Shown: piece by piece, positions 1 through 11,493 of the stretch
Layout of the letters: each line of letters begins with the position of its first letter
Position numbering within the stretch: position 1 is the first letter of the stretch
Origin: Ephemerocybe angulata
Lineage: Eukaryota; Basidiomycota; Agaricomycetes; Agaricales; Psathyrellaceae
NCBI GenBank assembly: GCA_013368325.1
Contig: JAACJK010000221.1
Span: forward strand, 558,001-622,000
DNA length: 64,000 bases
Direction: 5' to 3'
Made by a program: the position numbers and the translations under genes
The notes under the pieces: generated by a model
Databases searched by the model: none
What the model was told of the DNA's origin: nothing
The model's input: only the letters and a program-made list of their open reading frames with translations

Positions 1-2619
1 AGCGGCGTAGAATCAGCATCTGCGAGCTCAGTTCACCCAAGATCCCATGAACTGCGCCAGAGAAAGCTGTTCTGTTCGACGTTCTGTTTCAAGGTCCCGA
101 CAGTGATTAATCATGGAAGAACGTAAAGGTCTTTATGGCTTTGATAGTCTTTTGTGTCCCTGTGCAGAGGTCGCCTAGTTGGTCAGGATTCGTATGGTGT
201 GCTTTTCTGGGAGACCGGCATTTGGACTCGAAGCGCCAAAATGTAAATAGGAGCCACATGACGACCGACCGCCCCATGAGGAAGTGAGCTTCTTCCTTTC
301 GATATATCGGCCGGCAGACACAGTGCTGAACTGACTCGGGAGAGTTGAAAAGCAGATAACGAAGTGGCCATATGGTGTACGAAGGTTCAGCAAGGTTCAG
401 TGCAGCAAGAGATGAGCGGAAGAACCTTCGCCATAGGCTGCCATAGACGTGGATCGCATGTATGAAGGCCGCCTGAGCATCTCATGCGCTCGGATTCACA
501 GTTTCGGGAGCAAAAGTGGCCTCCGGTGGTCAGCGTCAATCGCGTTCGAATGACGTGCCCAGCTCGGAATTGCAAATTCCAGATCTCAGCTGCATGGGCA
601 CAATGGAAGATGACCAGAAGAAAGCCTCGAGCACGTCGGTACAAGTCCAATAACGAAGAACGAGGATGGACACCTGATTCCAAAGGAAGGGGGCGACCGC
701 ACACGCCATTTTGCACATTTGCTCCAACTATTTTTGGACCCGCTTCAAGTTCCTTGAGGCTCGAACCTATCAGACTACCGCCAGAGACTACACAGTGTCC
801 CAGTGTCCTATTCCTCAAGTTCTCTAGAAGGGAAAGGGGAGTATGAATCGAATCGGGTAGTTTGGGTTGGGTGGGCGCAACATAGTCTCGACAGAAGACC
901 TACCTTCACGTCCTGTGAGAGCGGGATTAGTTGAACCAAGGGCGCAACATGGGCGTGGACAAGGCGTGGAGGAGTAGAGGTGAAATGGACCAACAATCAG
1001 ATGGTAACACGCAGTTCGGACTCTAAACCCGGTTTTCGCACGGTATCCGTTAGGCGTCGATGACCGGTGACCCCGGGCCCGGATGTGCGGGAGGGTTCCT
1101 CAAAAGGGCAGAGTGTGTCTCTACCAGATACGTGTGCCAGATGCTTGGGTGGAGTGTCACCTCGAGGAGTGCAGCTGAACCTAGCTGAACTTGCTAATTA
1201 TATGGAATCGGCGTGATGGCGAAGCAATCTCCCGCCTCTGTTTTACCTGCCGAAGGTCTGGGACTCTGAATCGGCGAAACATCAGCACAACGCCCTCTTA
1301 AGGCCGGGTGAAAAAAGGAGTACCGCCTTCCTCACATAACCTCGCATGCATCAGCTTAGTTAGTGCAGCGCAACGATAGGATAGGAAGCAATAGATAGTA
1401 GAGAAGGCCCGCCTTGCGCCATGGCTCGTTAGGACATGTCTGATACCGCCGCCACATGGTCCAGAGGAGGGCTGGGTCCTGGGAACCCCATTTCCTGGGG
1501 CTGGGAAAGGCGATAGAAATCCGAGAATCCACTGGCAGGTAGTTCCTATGTGGGCCGTCACACTACGAGTTCTTATCTAAAGTCCCACTTCGCTCCGCCA
1601 GAACAGATGGCTCAATTACCACGAGAGTCACGATATGTCTTCAGGAATATGTGATCGTAGTTGAAGTGCAGGTAAGATCGCTCCCGCCGTACGCCAACGA
1701 CAGGCGGAAGTTACATAGCGCCTGATAGCGCATCCAGGGGTCTTGTGACAATCGCACCACAATGCAGGCAGCTAACAGTTCTATCCTCACATTGTTTAGA
1801 AAAGAAAGCTGCTGGGGAGGGCGTTGGAGGATAGTTTGGTGCAGGCTTATGCTACACGAGGACATTCTTAACATAGTGCCAGATAGGAGTCAAAGCAATT
1901 AACGATGGACGGCCTCATAAATGAAGGAGAAGAAGATAAGGTCACATATTAAAAGACTTCGATTCTTGTGCAGTCTGTTCCAACGTTTGCCACGAGCTTA
2001 TCTGTGGATCTCCACTCTAGATTTTCTCTGGGGTGCCCTTGGGCTCTTTTGGTACTGTTTATCGTAACTTCCATTTCACTTACAGCTGCGACATGTGGCG
2101 CGGCGGCCTCCGCGGGCGCTTATCTCATATTACCCATGTCCAAAACTCGCTGCCACACTACTGGGAATTCCATGGACAAGGTAGTATCCTCGTGAGTAAG
2201 GAAATAGGGCTATATACTCTCATTGATAGGGTGTCAGAACTTCTTGGCTTTAAGGAGACTCTCTGTTGTCCTTCACCGGGAGACCGAAAGGATTGGCGTT
2301 GAGTTTACGACACAATGCAGTCATTGCCGGAATACGGTGCTGGTGCTGGTGTTTCACGGTGTTCGAGGTGTGGCCACCTATACAGGGAGAGTGGCTCACT
2401 TGAAGGAGAGGTGTACCCATCGCTCTTGAGAGCATGAAGGTAGAACGTAACCTTAACCTTTCCTTCAAGTTGCCACTCCGATTCGCGGCGCGACGGGCGC
2501 TTATCACGCTTACGTTCCCACGATTACAATTCTCGCAAGCGGCGGAACGGCGGTTGGTTTCCTGCTCTCTCCCACCCCTCTCCCACCCACTTGCCCTTGG
2601 CTCCGTATCTTCAATCGTG
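1..2619. other. No recognisable gene (2.6 kb)
   Basis: I see no open frame here with family-like sequence or a convincing chain of exons. The longest open frames (387-818 minus, 484-846 plus) are low-information and overlap each other on opposite strands. A short plus-strand open stretch at 1968-2302 precedes the phosphatase gene and is probably leader or intergenic DNA. Two copies of the recurring GGCGCTTA motif lie at 2115 and 2496, just upstream of the phosphatase start. Confidence 0.5.
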
Positions 2620-3988
2620 ATGGACGAAATTCTTCCGGGCCTATGGCTGGGTGACTTCACTAGCGCACTCGATACCCAAAATCTGAAAGAAAAAGGCATT
2701 CGGAGCGTGTTATCAGCAATGAGGGGAAGAGTCACTGTGCATGAGGTATAGCGCTCGCCACACCTCATCATGGACGTATCTGAACAGAGATTTGATGTGG
2801 AGTAGACGTTCATTCGACACCAGATCTCGCTAGACGACGATCCAGACGCTGATATTCTCGTCCATTTTCCGTCATCTATTGCATTCATCGGATCGGAACT
2901 GGCGAAAGGCAGAGGTGTTCTGGTGCACTGTCAAGCTGGTATCAGTATGTGCATTCACGATCCTCGCTCAACTTCCTTTTTCAAGTCAGTTTTTAGGCAG
3001 GAGCGCAACGATAGTCGCGGCATACTTGATGAAGACGCGCAATCTGAATCCGCAGGCGGCCCTGAAAATGGTGCGGGATGCACGCCCTATCATAGGGTGG
3101 GTCTTGGAAGTTTGTCGAGCTATTATATAATATTTACAGGCTTTGCTGCCCCAGTCCAAATCCCGGATTTCTAGAACAGCTCGAAGTATTCTATGAAGCT
3201 TTTTATACGGTGTCACCTGAAGCTCCTGGTGTTAGACGATTCTACATGGAGAGGACGGCAGGGCAACTTAGAGGTACATACAAAATGGCTTAGGTGTGTG
3301 CCCACAATCGACTAATCTCAACTTACATCTAAAAAGGTGCCCAAAGTGGTGGAGTGACATCGAGGCCAGAGATGTACGCTAACCTGGACCCATCGCCTAC
3401 CCCACCTGCATCCAGTCTATCATCACCGCCATCGGCAGAGGGCTCCTCCACGATGAACGATATTCCTCGACCCCGCCGACGCCGACGCATTAGGTGCAAA
3501 ATGTGCAGACAGGAACTCGCTACTCGAGAACACATGCTCGACCACGGACAAATTGGGCCTTCTACTCCTAGAGCTGCTTCACCTATCGTCGGGGAGCTCG
3601 ATCCAGGGTCCTCACTTCCAAAGGAACTCCAACCCACCCTTATCTCCACCACAATTATCCACGGCGGCACTCCTACGACACCATCCATTACACTAGCGGT
3701 TCCGCCTATTCTGACGGACCCGCGTTGCTCGGGGTACTTCGTTGAACCAGTCAGTCTCTCGGTTTACAGACTGTAATTTCCGTAATCTAACATCGTTCAC
3801 AGCTCAAATGGATGGACCCATTCCTGAGCTCCGGTGGGATATCAGGGAAGATCGTGTGCCCGAATAAACGATGCAAGGCGAAGCTGGGTAACTATGATTG
3901 GGCTGGGGTATGGTGTGGGTGTGGACAATGGGTTACGCCTGGGTTTTGTATAAACAGGTCGAAGGTCGATGAGGTGACTGTCTCATAG
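2620..3988 (+). CDS. YVH1: YVH1/DUSP12-type dual-specificity protein phosphatase
   Basis: Predicted dual-specificity phosphatase with the two-part YVH1 layout: an N-terminal DSP domain and a C-terminal zinc-binding domain. Exon 1 (2620-2745) begins MDEILPGLWLGDF, typical of the DSP start. Exon 2 runs 2806-2944; joining it to exon 3 from 2997 restores the P-loop HCQAGISRSAT, with catalytic Cys and Arg present. A later exon gives PNPGFLEQLEVFYEAF. The C-terminal part has CKMCRQELATREHMLDH and then CPNKRCKAKLGNYDW and WCGCGQWVTPGFCINRSKV, the Cys pairs expected of the YVH1 zinc domain. Stop TAG is at 3986-3988. In yeast Yvh1 acts mainly in 60S ribosome maturation, releasing Mrt4; that role is inferred from the family. 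The Ser/Pro-rich segment between the two Cys clusters looks like a linker. Confidence 0.93.
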
Positions 3989-4256
3989 GCAATAACCACC
4001 ACACTTCTGCCGGAAGGGGGCCAGGGGTGCTCGAACCGAGTTGACGGGAATGAAGCCTGTAGGTGCCAACGAGGACAGCTTGATTTATGAATTGCCGTCC
4101 GAGCACCAGTATTTGACTAGTGCTAGCTCCAGTCTTCTTCGGATGCCCTTCAACTTCCCATCTTTCGATCCTGTCCATTTAGCGGCTTGGATTAATATAT
4201 GAACGTTGCCCTTGGGCTCTTGGAGCACCACAAATCCCTCGCAGAGCCACTCAACC

Positions 4257-4415
4257 ATGAAACTCATCAATACCTTCTCATATCTCCTGACCCTCGCCTT
4301 CTTCTTGAAAACATATGCATCAGCTCTTCCCATTGATGACCAGGACTGGGACGCGTTCGTCGACTTCAAGGGTGAAAAGGTGTCGGCCAAGCTCTCAACT
4401 GGCATCCGAGTCTAA
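4257..4415 (+). CDS. Possible small secreted peptide (52 aa)
   Basis: A short open frame starting at ATG 4257 encodes a peptide with a plausible secretion signal: a Lys near the start, a hydrophobic stretch LLTLAFFL, and a small-residue cleavage context YASA-LP. The remainder is acidic and hydrophilic (DDQDWDAFVDFKGEK). The stop TAA follows shortly after. I do not recognise it and see no CaaX end, so it is not an obvious mating pheromone precursor. The reading frame upstream extends to 4206, but the inner ATG gives the better signal. The opposite strand is also open, so chance is a real alternative. Confidence 0.3.
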   Translation: MKLINTFSYLLTLAFFLKTYASALPIDDQDWDAFVDFKGEKVSAKLSTGIRV

Positions 4416-4620
4416 CTGGTATGTCCCGCAGTCCCTGAGGGTTGGATACTTTGTTAACGTTAGCTAACCTCCTCATCCCCAAGATAGCGCCGACTCGAAC
4501 CTTTGTGTTGGACTATCACGTCGACGTCGAAGTTGAAGGCTCCCAACTACTCGTTCAAGGCGGATTGGATTATCATGCGGATACTTTGGGTTCTGGTCTA
4601 CGTCTACTTTGCTGCTCCTG

Positions 4621-5822
4621 TCAGAAAGATCTATCTCTCATTGCACTCTTTCCGTCTACGAGTCGTCGATGAACGACGTTGCTGGTTAAGGAACTCCACT
4701 ATGGCACAAAGTGCGATTAGTAGGCTCACGTCAATTGCATAGAGTAACGCTCACCCCGTTTCCAACAAAGACGGCAGCTCGACGAGCCAGGTCCATATCT
4801 ATCGTCATCCCGACATCCTTCTCCTGCGAGTCACTAAACACAAGATCGTGACTTGTTACGACTTTCCATCCACGGCCTTTATCATATATCCTGGACTTGA
4901 GATCCTGGACCCATTCTGGGTGGGCATTTGTAAGGATGTAAAGAGTATCGATGTGTCCAGCTCTGAGATCTGAGCTAGTGTCAGAATTGGCGTAAGAAAA
5001 GTAACTCTCGAGGGGCCAGGATTTTGGATGCTTACCAACCGTTTCTTTCTCCCACTCATCTCTGGTGGCATGAATCTTGCCTATTATCCGCTCTACATCA
5101 GGTAGACAGTGCTTCATGTACTCTCCTTCTTCGTGCCCGTTCTCTCCCACATCAATCTTGAAACGATCCGGCGGCCAGGGTAGCTGGCTCCAACCATAAA
5201 ACGACGCGTTCCCCTTTGCCAACCTGACGCAGTGCCCTTCATAGTCGCCTCTTCTGATGTGAACTGCAAGAACCTTACTGAAAGGGTCCCTCGCCTTCCT
5301 ACTACCAAACTCCGTGAACTGCAGGAATAGATGCGTGTTACGCTCCACAGCGCGCTGGACTATCTCACTAGGCCGCGTAACCCTGCGGACGACGCTATCC
5401 CCGAAATCTTCCCAGAGGTCGACGATCCTACCCCCAGACCCAACAAGCCACAAATCAAAAACCTGGCCCCATCCCTCCACGTCGCGCGGACGACCTCCAC
5501 ACAGTTCGCCCCCTCTTCCAAGAGGATACGCTTCCAGACGTCGAGCAGACACCCTCACTTCCATCGCAGTTCTGGCTGTATGATCCGGATTCCGCAGTAG
5601 CGACAAGACTAGCGCCTGGAAGTTTAGTGCGATCGACGATGCCGTTGACTGAGCTGTGCGGGGAGTGGGACGCAGGAAGATCGTACGCACGGCCTGCTCA
5701 AGCTTGAATAACTGAGGTGCCGTGAGGGACAGGTGGTAAGTGGGTATTTTCCAGTCAACGAGCTGGGGAGCTGGCCAAGACCTCCTAGCGACAAAAAAAT
5801 TCTGCCCTTCTGGGGTGCCCAA
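4621..5822 (-). pseudogene. O-fucosyltransferase-like gene, copy A, 5' half lost and frameshifted
   Basis: The C-terminal half matches the intact paralogues at 14180-15849 and 61838-63578: GWGQVFDLWLVGS, VHIRRGDYEGHC, HCLPDVERIIGKI, TSHDLVFSDSQEKDVGM and ARRAAVFVGNG. An intron after GNG leads to the last exon (4621 to about 4690), which encodes WSSLTSNVVHRRLVDGKS, also conserved. The N-terminal half with the membrane anchor, YVKF(S/T)SQ and RAYVFQDY(I/V)W segments is not found upstream. The conserved VWKRILLEEGANCVEVV sits in the +1 frame at about 5490-5541, so a net 1-base loss separates it from the downstream domain, and a TGA lies just before it in that frame. The open frame nevertheless runs on to ATG 5822 with about 100 unrecognised residues, so a shortened chimeric protein could still be made. 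Confidence 0.65.
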
Positions 5823-6268
5823 TAGATGGACTCTACAGGTCTACCGCTATAATCGAAAAAACTTCGGTTTTGGAGCACAAGGAATAGGAAAAACTGACGA
5901 AAATGTTGCACAGGAACACTGTGGAGCCAGAGTCATGCTATATACGACGACATTGCTAGCCTGTGTAGAATATATACCAGTGAAGGGTCCGGTTCTGTAT
6001 TTGTAGAGCATATATGGCATTGCATATACACTAGTTATGAGAAAGAGTGGAAGATGTGGCATAGACGGATGGATAACCGGGCGGGAGACTATAAGATTTA
6101 GCAGACCGAGCGAGCAAGAGGGGGAGGGGTTCAAATGGTAGGCAGCCTATAGTAAACTGGCCGATCCAATTGCCATGTAGGCGACCATCTCAAATGAGGA
6201 CTTTCAGACATGGCATGGGCCACGATATGCGTCCAGTGGTGGGATTTGCAAGCGGGGAGTCCTGACAT
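5823..6268. other. Intergenic, no gene seen
   Basis: Short gap between the decayed fucosyltransferase-like copy A and the 3' end of the NACHT-WD40 gene. Minus-strand open frames here (for example 5847-6134) show no family similarity, in particular no lost N-terminal exons of copy A. Confidence 0.5.
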
Positions 6269-9200
6269 CTATCGTATCCCATGAGCACTAGGCCAACAAA
6301 ATGAAACACATGTGCGTGATAATGCATACCTCAACCAGCGCTCGCCGTGGCATATTGCATCCTGGAGCTCAATCTTTGTAGTCGCCACTTTCCCGATAAT
6401 ATGTTGCAGACCGCAGATGTACAACCCATCCCGGAAGGAGGGTGGAATCCACATAAGGACATCCCCGTTGGTATTTCGCAGCCAGCCATCGTCTCCGATC
6501 GTGGTGCAGCCGTGGGGATATTCGTGGAGAAAGACGCACTCTGGAATGGGCGTAGATGCGAATGTGAGTTGCAACACTGGTTTTACACCAGCTGAGGGAT
6601 CATCGTACCTTGACTTTCGCGGAATTCATGGGCTTGAGGGATCTTCCAGACCCGGACGGTCTTATCATCCGAGCCAGACGCAACGCAGCTCCCGTCGGGA
6701 GAAAACGATACCGAGTTGATGGCATCCGTATGTCCTACAAACGGATCCAAAGCAGCTTTCCCTGTCTGCGCATCCCAGACCCGAACGGTTTTGTCTTCCG
6801 AGCCAGAAACGATGTACCTCCCATCAGGGGAGAAGGCCACTGACAGAACCCAACTCGTATGCTCTCCGAATGGGCCCACAGTCACTTGGCCAGTCTGCGT
6901 ATCCCAGACTTGGATGGTTCTGCCGTCCGACCCAGAGGCGACATGCCTCCCTTCAGGTGAAAACGCGACCGACCTAACGCTGCGGTCACGCCCGTTGAAT
7001 GGAGCCAAGGTGAGCTGACCCGTCTGCACATCCCAGACCTGGGCCGTATTGTCGTCCGAGCCAGAGACAATGTGCCGCCCATCGGGTGAGAAGGCAACTG
7101 CTTTAATCCAATCGGTATGTCCTTTGAATGAATTCAAAGCAGGGTTCCCTGTTCGTGCATCCCAGACCCTGACAGTCTTGTCTGCCGAGCCAGAAGCGAT
7201 GTGATTCCCATCAGGTGAGAATGCTACACACGTAACCCGTTCCTCATGGCCTGTTAATGGGCCCAGCACTGGTTGGCCAGTCTGAACATCCCAGACTTGG
7301 ATAGTCCCATCGTTCGAGCCAAAGATGACACGGCTCCCATCAGGCGAGAATGCCAGTGACCGACCCCGGGCCCACTCGCTATGCAGAGGATATGAATCCA
7401 AAGCAACAGCAGGTTGGCCCGTCTGTACATCCCAGACCCCGACTGTGTAGTTGTACGAGCCGGACAAGATGCACCTCCCATCGGGCGAAAAGGCTACTGA
7501 GTGGACTGCGCTAGTATGTCCTATACGTGGATCAGAAGCTGGTTGGCCGCTCTGTATGTTCCAAACTTGGATAGTTCCGTCGGCGGACCCAGAAATGACA
7601 TGCCTCCCATCGGGCGAGAAGGCGGCTGACCAAACCATATGGGTGCAGTGTCCTGTAAATGGATTGGAAGCCGGCTGGCCTGTTTGCGCGCCCCACACGC
7701 GGACCGTCCAGTCGTTTGAGCCAGACACAATATGGGTACCATCAGGAGAAAAGGCCACTGACCGAACAAGGTTCGTATGCCCTATGAATGGATCTGAAAC
7801 GGGCAGCCCCGTCTTCGCATCCCAGACCCGAATGGTGTGGTCGTCCGAGCCAGATACAACCTTCCTCCCGTCGGGCGAAAAAGCTACAGAGTAAACCTGA
7901 TCTGTATGTCCTGTGAATGGATCCAGGGCAAGCTGATGTGTTAGCGTATCCCAGACTTGGACGGTGTTGTCAGACGAGCCAAAGACGATGTACCTCCCGC
8001 TGGGAGAGAACGCTACTGATTTCACGGCGGTCGTTTGTATTGCGGAAGAATCGAATGCAGGTTGACCTGTCTGCGCGTCCCAGACCCGGACGGTCTTGTC
8101 GTCCGATCCGGAGACGATGTACCTCCCATCGGAGGAGAAATCCACCGAGTTTACGGCCCTCGTATGACCAGTGAGTGGATCCAAAGCCAGCTGGGCCATT
8201 TGCACATCCCAGACCTGGACGGTCTCACCGCAGCCCGTGGCAATTTTCCTTCCATCGGGAGAGAAAACCACTGAGCTAACATAGCCCATATGCTCTTTGA
8301 ATGGTCCCGCGACCACCTGTCCAGTCTGGGCATTGAAAATGCGGACGGTCCCATCGTTGTCAGCTGATGCAAAGGTCTTGCTGTCAGGGGAGAATGCAAC
8401 TGAGGTGATACACCTTCCCGCATTTACGGTCAAAACCTGCGGCCCTCCAAGAGGTCGATGGTGCACCTTGGGGACCCCCTTGAGCTCAGGAAAGGAAGCT
8501 TGGTCTGGCTTCTTTATCGCTGCGTAGCACGGCAGGGCAGATAGGTAGAGATGAGGTGCACTGTGAGAGATGGGAGTATGGAAGTTGTGGGTAAAGTCCC
8601 CAACGTCACTCAGCAGGCTACCGAGCTCTGTGGGACCAAGCATCTACTCCGATGACATTAGATATATTCAGAGATAAGGAGAGCCTGATCGCTTACCTTC
8701 GCTAACCGCCATAGAATGGTGTACGCATACTGGACGTCCCTCACAACACTCAGTGCCTCCAACCAATGCAGCACCGCCGTCCCGCTCAAGAACTCCCGCA
8801 GCTTCGACTTCCAGTGCTCAACTCCAGCCTCCATAACATGCTCCCCCCAGGTTGTGCACGCATATGCAAGTTCTGTTGAAACAGACAGGGGCTCGGGCTG
8901 TTCGTCGTTAGCCTTGTACGAGGTCTTTGCTCCTGAGACCCCCATGCAGAGTTGCGCGTCCATGACGCTAAAGCAGGCCCCAGCGGTAGCCGAATGGGCG
9001 ACAGAGATGACCACGGCCCATCGGGTCCGTTCCGCGCGACACCTTTCCGAAGTCACGTAGTCAGAGAAGGATGCGTGAAAGATGGAGATCGCCGCATCGT
9101 CTTGACCTTCGTCTGGAATTTGAACAACAGAATGAAGAGCCTTGAATGCATCTCTAACCTGCCAGATCTCCACGCCGAGCAGCTTCGCGTAGTCGTATAC

Positions 9201-11493
9201 CGAAAGTGGTCTCTGAGCGGTGAGCAGGAGTGAGAGGCTGCGCTGTACCAGCTTCACCTCGTCGTCTTCCAATCCCTTAAACGCCTCAGTCAGGATGCGC
9301 TCATATAGAGCATCAATTTCTTCCCTTTTGAGGTCTGAGGTGCTCTGGACAAAGTCTTGGAAACGTTTCAAGCAGCTTCCGTTCGGTGCAGTGATATACT
9401 TGAATGCGGTGGACGCGACGATGAACATGTTGCCACAAAAGTCGGCGATGGCTTGGATGTGCGATGAGGGCCATTCCGATTTATAATGCTCGTGAAGGAT
9501 GTCGACGCTCTTGAACTGGGCTTGGAGATATAGAAGGATGTCCGAGCGAACGATATGTCCTTCGATTTCGTGAAGCCGAAGGGACCCATGGCGTGTCGAG
9601 GATTTGAACGACTGCCGGACACTATATTCCGGTCGACTAGTGAGAAAGAATTTGAGATGGCAGGTCGGAGCCTTCGACAGTACCGCCGAGATGAACTCCT
9701 CGATGGATTCATGACCATGGCACTCGTCCAAGGCGTCAACGCAGAACACCACACATTCACCATTCGCGAATGCTTCTTGGGCAGGCTCGAGGATGAGTTT
9801 CGCATACTGGGTCGACAGGTCCATGTCCATAGGGTCGCTGTCGCTCTGGTCAACCACGGTCTGAAGCGCGCAACAGAATCCCGCATGTGCTTTTGCCAAT
9901 ATCTTTGCCAATGCAGGTAGGATTGACGAAACGTCCCTCCGATCCGCCGCCTTCAGAGAGCAGAAGTGGCTGCCTCCAAGGCGGCCTTCTTCGTGGAGCA
10001 GTGAACAGAACGTCTTTGAAACCGCCGTCTTCCCTGTCCCCGCCAGTCCGCTGAGCCAAAAGAGGTGGGGTGATTTCAGGTCTCCAGCCCATTCGAGCAA
10101 CTGGTTTATCAACGCCACTCTGGATCCCGGAATGCATCCCGAGCCTTGGCTTCGGTGGCTGAACTCCGCGCCTTTCACGTTCCTGAGCTTCTCAAGGAGC
10201 CCTAGTGAACGTCTTTAATATTGGTGGACACTCTAAGGAGAGATAGCATGACTTACGTTGAACTTGAAGCGATTCCTTCACATGGTTCATGATGGCGGTA
10301 TGCAGGTCTATCTTGTCCTCGATAGCTGTGTTTCGCTATGAGCTGTTGAAGATAGGGAATATGCGAGCAACGTACTGTTAAGTTGACCTTTCATCCAGCC
10401 AATCTCGCCAATGATCTGAAGGGTCCAGCTTCCATTCTTGATTGTGACTTCAAACTGAATGGGTACTGTGAGTCGCCGATTGGGGTATTTGTACGACAGC
10501 GCAACGAACCATTGTCTCCTCGATGAGGCGGGAGATCTGGTTTGTGAGATCGGAGATTTCTTGCTTATCCTGCTCCGAAAGGATGGCACGCGATATCTTC
10601 CAGCGATCCTCCGCCGTCTTCTCCTCGACCTTCCGTTTCATCATATCCAGGTCCCTGTACATTCAAGAATCAGCAGGCGGTCAGAGACTGCCAGAAAGAC
10701 TGCGTTGGATGAATTATTACTTTGACATTTTCTCAAAACGACTTGCCAAGCTCTGACGTAGGTCAGGCGATGGGCACGACTCAATGGTCTTCGCCAACAA
10801 CTCCACCCTCAAAAGAAGCTTGTTAAACTCTTTGGGGTTCTCGCTGTATCTCTGCTCCCCGAAATAAGTATGATTCATAGTAAGTTGAGTAAATAACGTA
10901 CATCGATCGTGTCGCAGATAACCAACAGTGCTGCTGCCGTGCTCTTCAACGGCGGGAAAGCATCGGTCACTGCTACAACCGTCCGCAGGGTTGCCTTGAC
11001 GCCCTGGTAGACCTTGTTGCGCAGTGTTTGCGGCTTGTATCCAGCCTCGAGACTTCCCACTGTGCAATTGTCATTAGTCTGGGCCTCAGCGCTGACGCTG
11101 CCTTGAGGTGGGTTCGGCGAGGGATTGACTGTGCTGCTGGGGGCTTGGTCCGGGCGCTCGTTTGCGCGTTTCCCCCTGCCAGACAGCGGAGAAGTTGTAC
11201 CCGTTTCACGCAGCTTCTCAGGGATGTTTGGTTAGGTGGGAATAGGTGCAATGTTTTTGTAGGCTCACTTCGTCCGTGATGGGCGCGATTGCGGGACCCT
11301 CGATCTGAACACCTCCGGCTTGAAAATCTTGTGCGCCCACTAGAGTTGCAGTTGGTCGAGCGGTAGGCTGATGGCTGTGGACTTTTGATACATCGGGGCG
11401 GGTGGGCGCCGGAGAACGGGAGCGAGAGCGAAAGCAGGGGAGGTGCCCCTTAAACCAGTTCTTGGCCCTATCATGTTTATGAGGGCGGTCCAT
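6269..11493 (-). CDS. NACHT-WD40 NLR-like protein
   Basis: A multi-exon STAND NTPase of the fungal NLR type, roughly 1500 residues. The N-terminal exons (11493 down to about 10450) encode a Pro/Ser-rich leader starting MDRPHKHDRAKNWFKGH and then a helical region (TLRTVVAVTDAFPPLKSTAA; EFNKLLLRVELLAKTIE) like the N-terminal helices of other basidiomycete members. The NACHT exon (10178-8658) has Walker A GLAGTGKTAV (about 10049-10020) and Walker B VVFCVDALDEC (about 9752-9720). An intron with donor GTAAGCG joins it to the WD40 exon (8643-6583). A final exon encodes VLMWIPPSFRDGLYICG and GERWLR, the usual tail after the propeller in this family; the stop is at 6269-6271. Such proteins are thought to mediate non-self recognition or cell death, but no effector domain is recognisable here, so the output is unknown. 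The start at 11493 is the best candidate but an earlier one (11699) is possible. Confidence 0.9.
6640..8436 (-). repeat. 14 tandem WD40 repeats
   Basis: Fourteen repeats of about 43 residues (about 129 nt) fill this exon. The common core is V.SVAFSPDGR.IVSGS.D.TVRVWD.QTGQ followed by a spacer such as DPFTGHT. Fourteen equals two seven-bladed propellers. The units are similar but clearly diverged; repeats 1, 8 and 9 are the most divergent (for example CITSVAFSPDSKTFASADND in repeat 1). At DNA level the same words recur (CCCAGAC, CGAGCCAGA), so unequal exchange between units is likely. Confidence 0.93.

Noticed and set aside
2250..2888. Minus-strand open frame of 212 codons
   Set aside because: It overlaps the first exons of the YVH1 gene on the other strand and has no family features.
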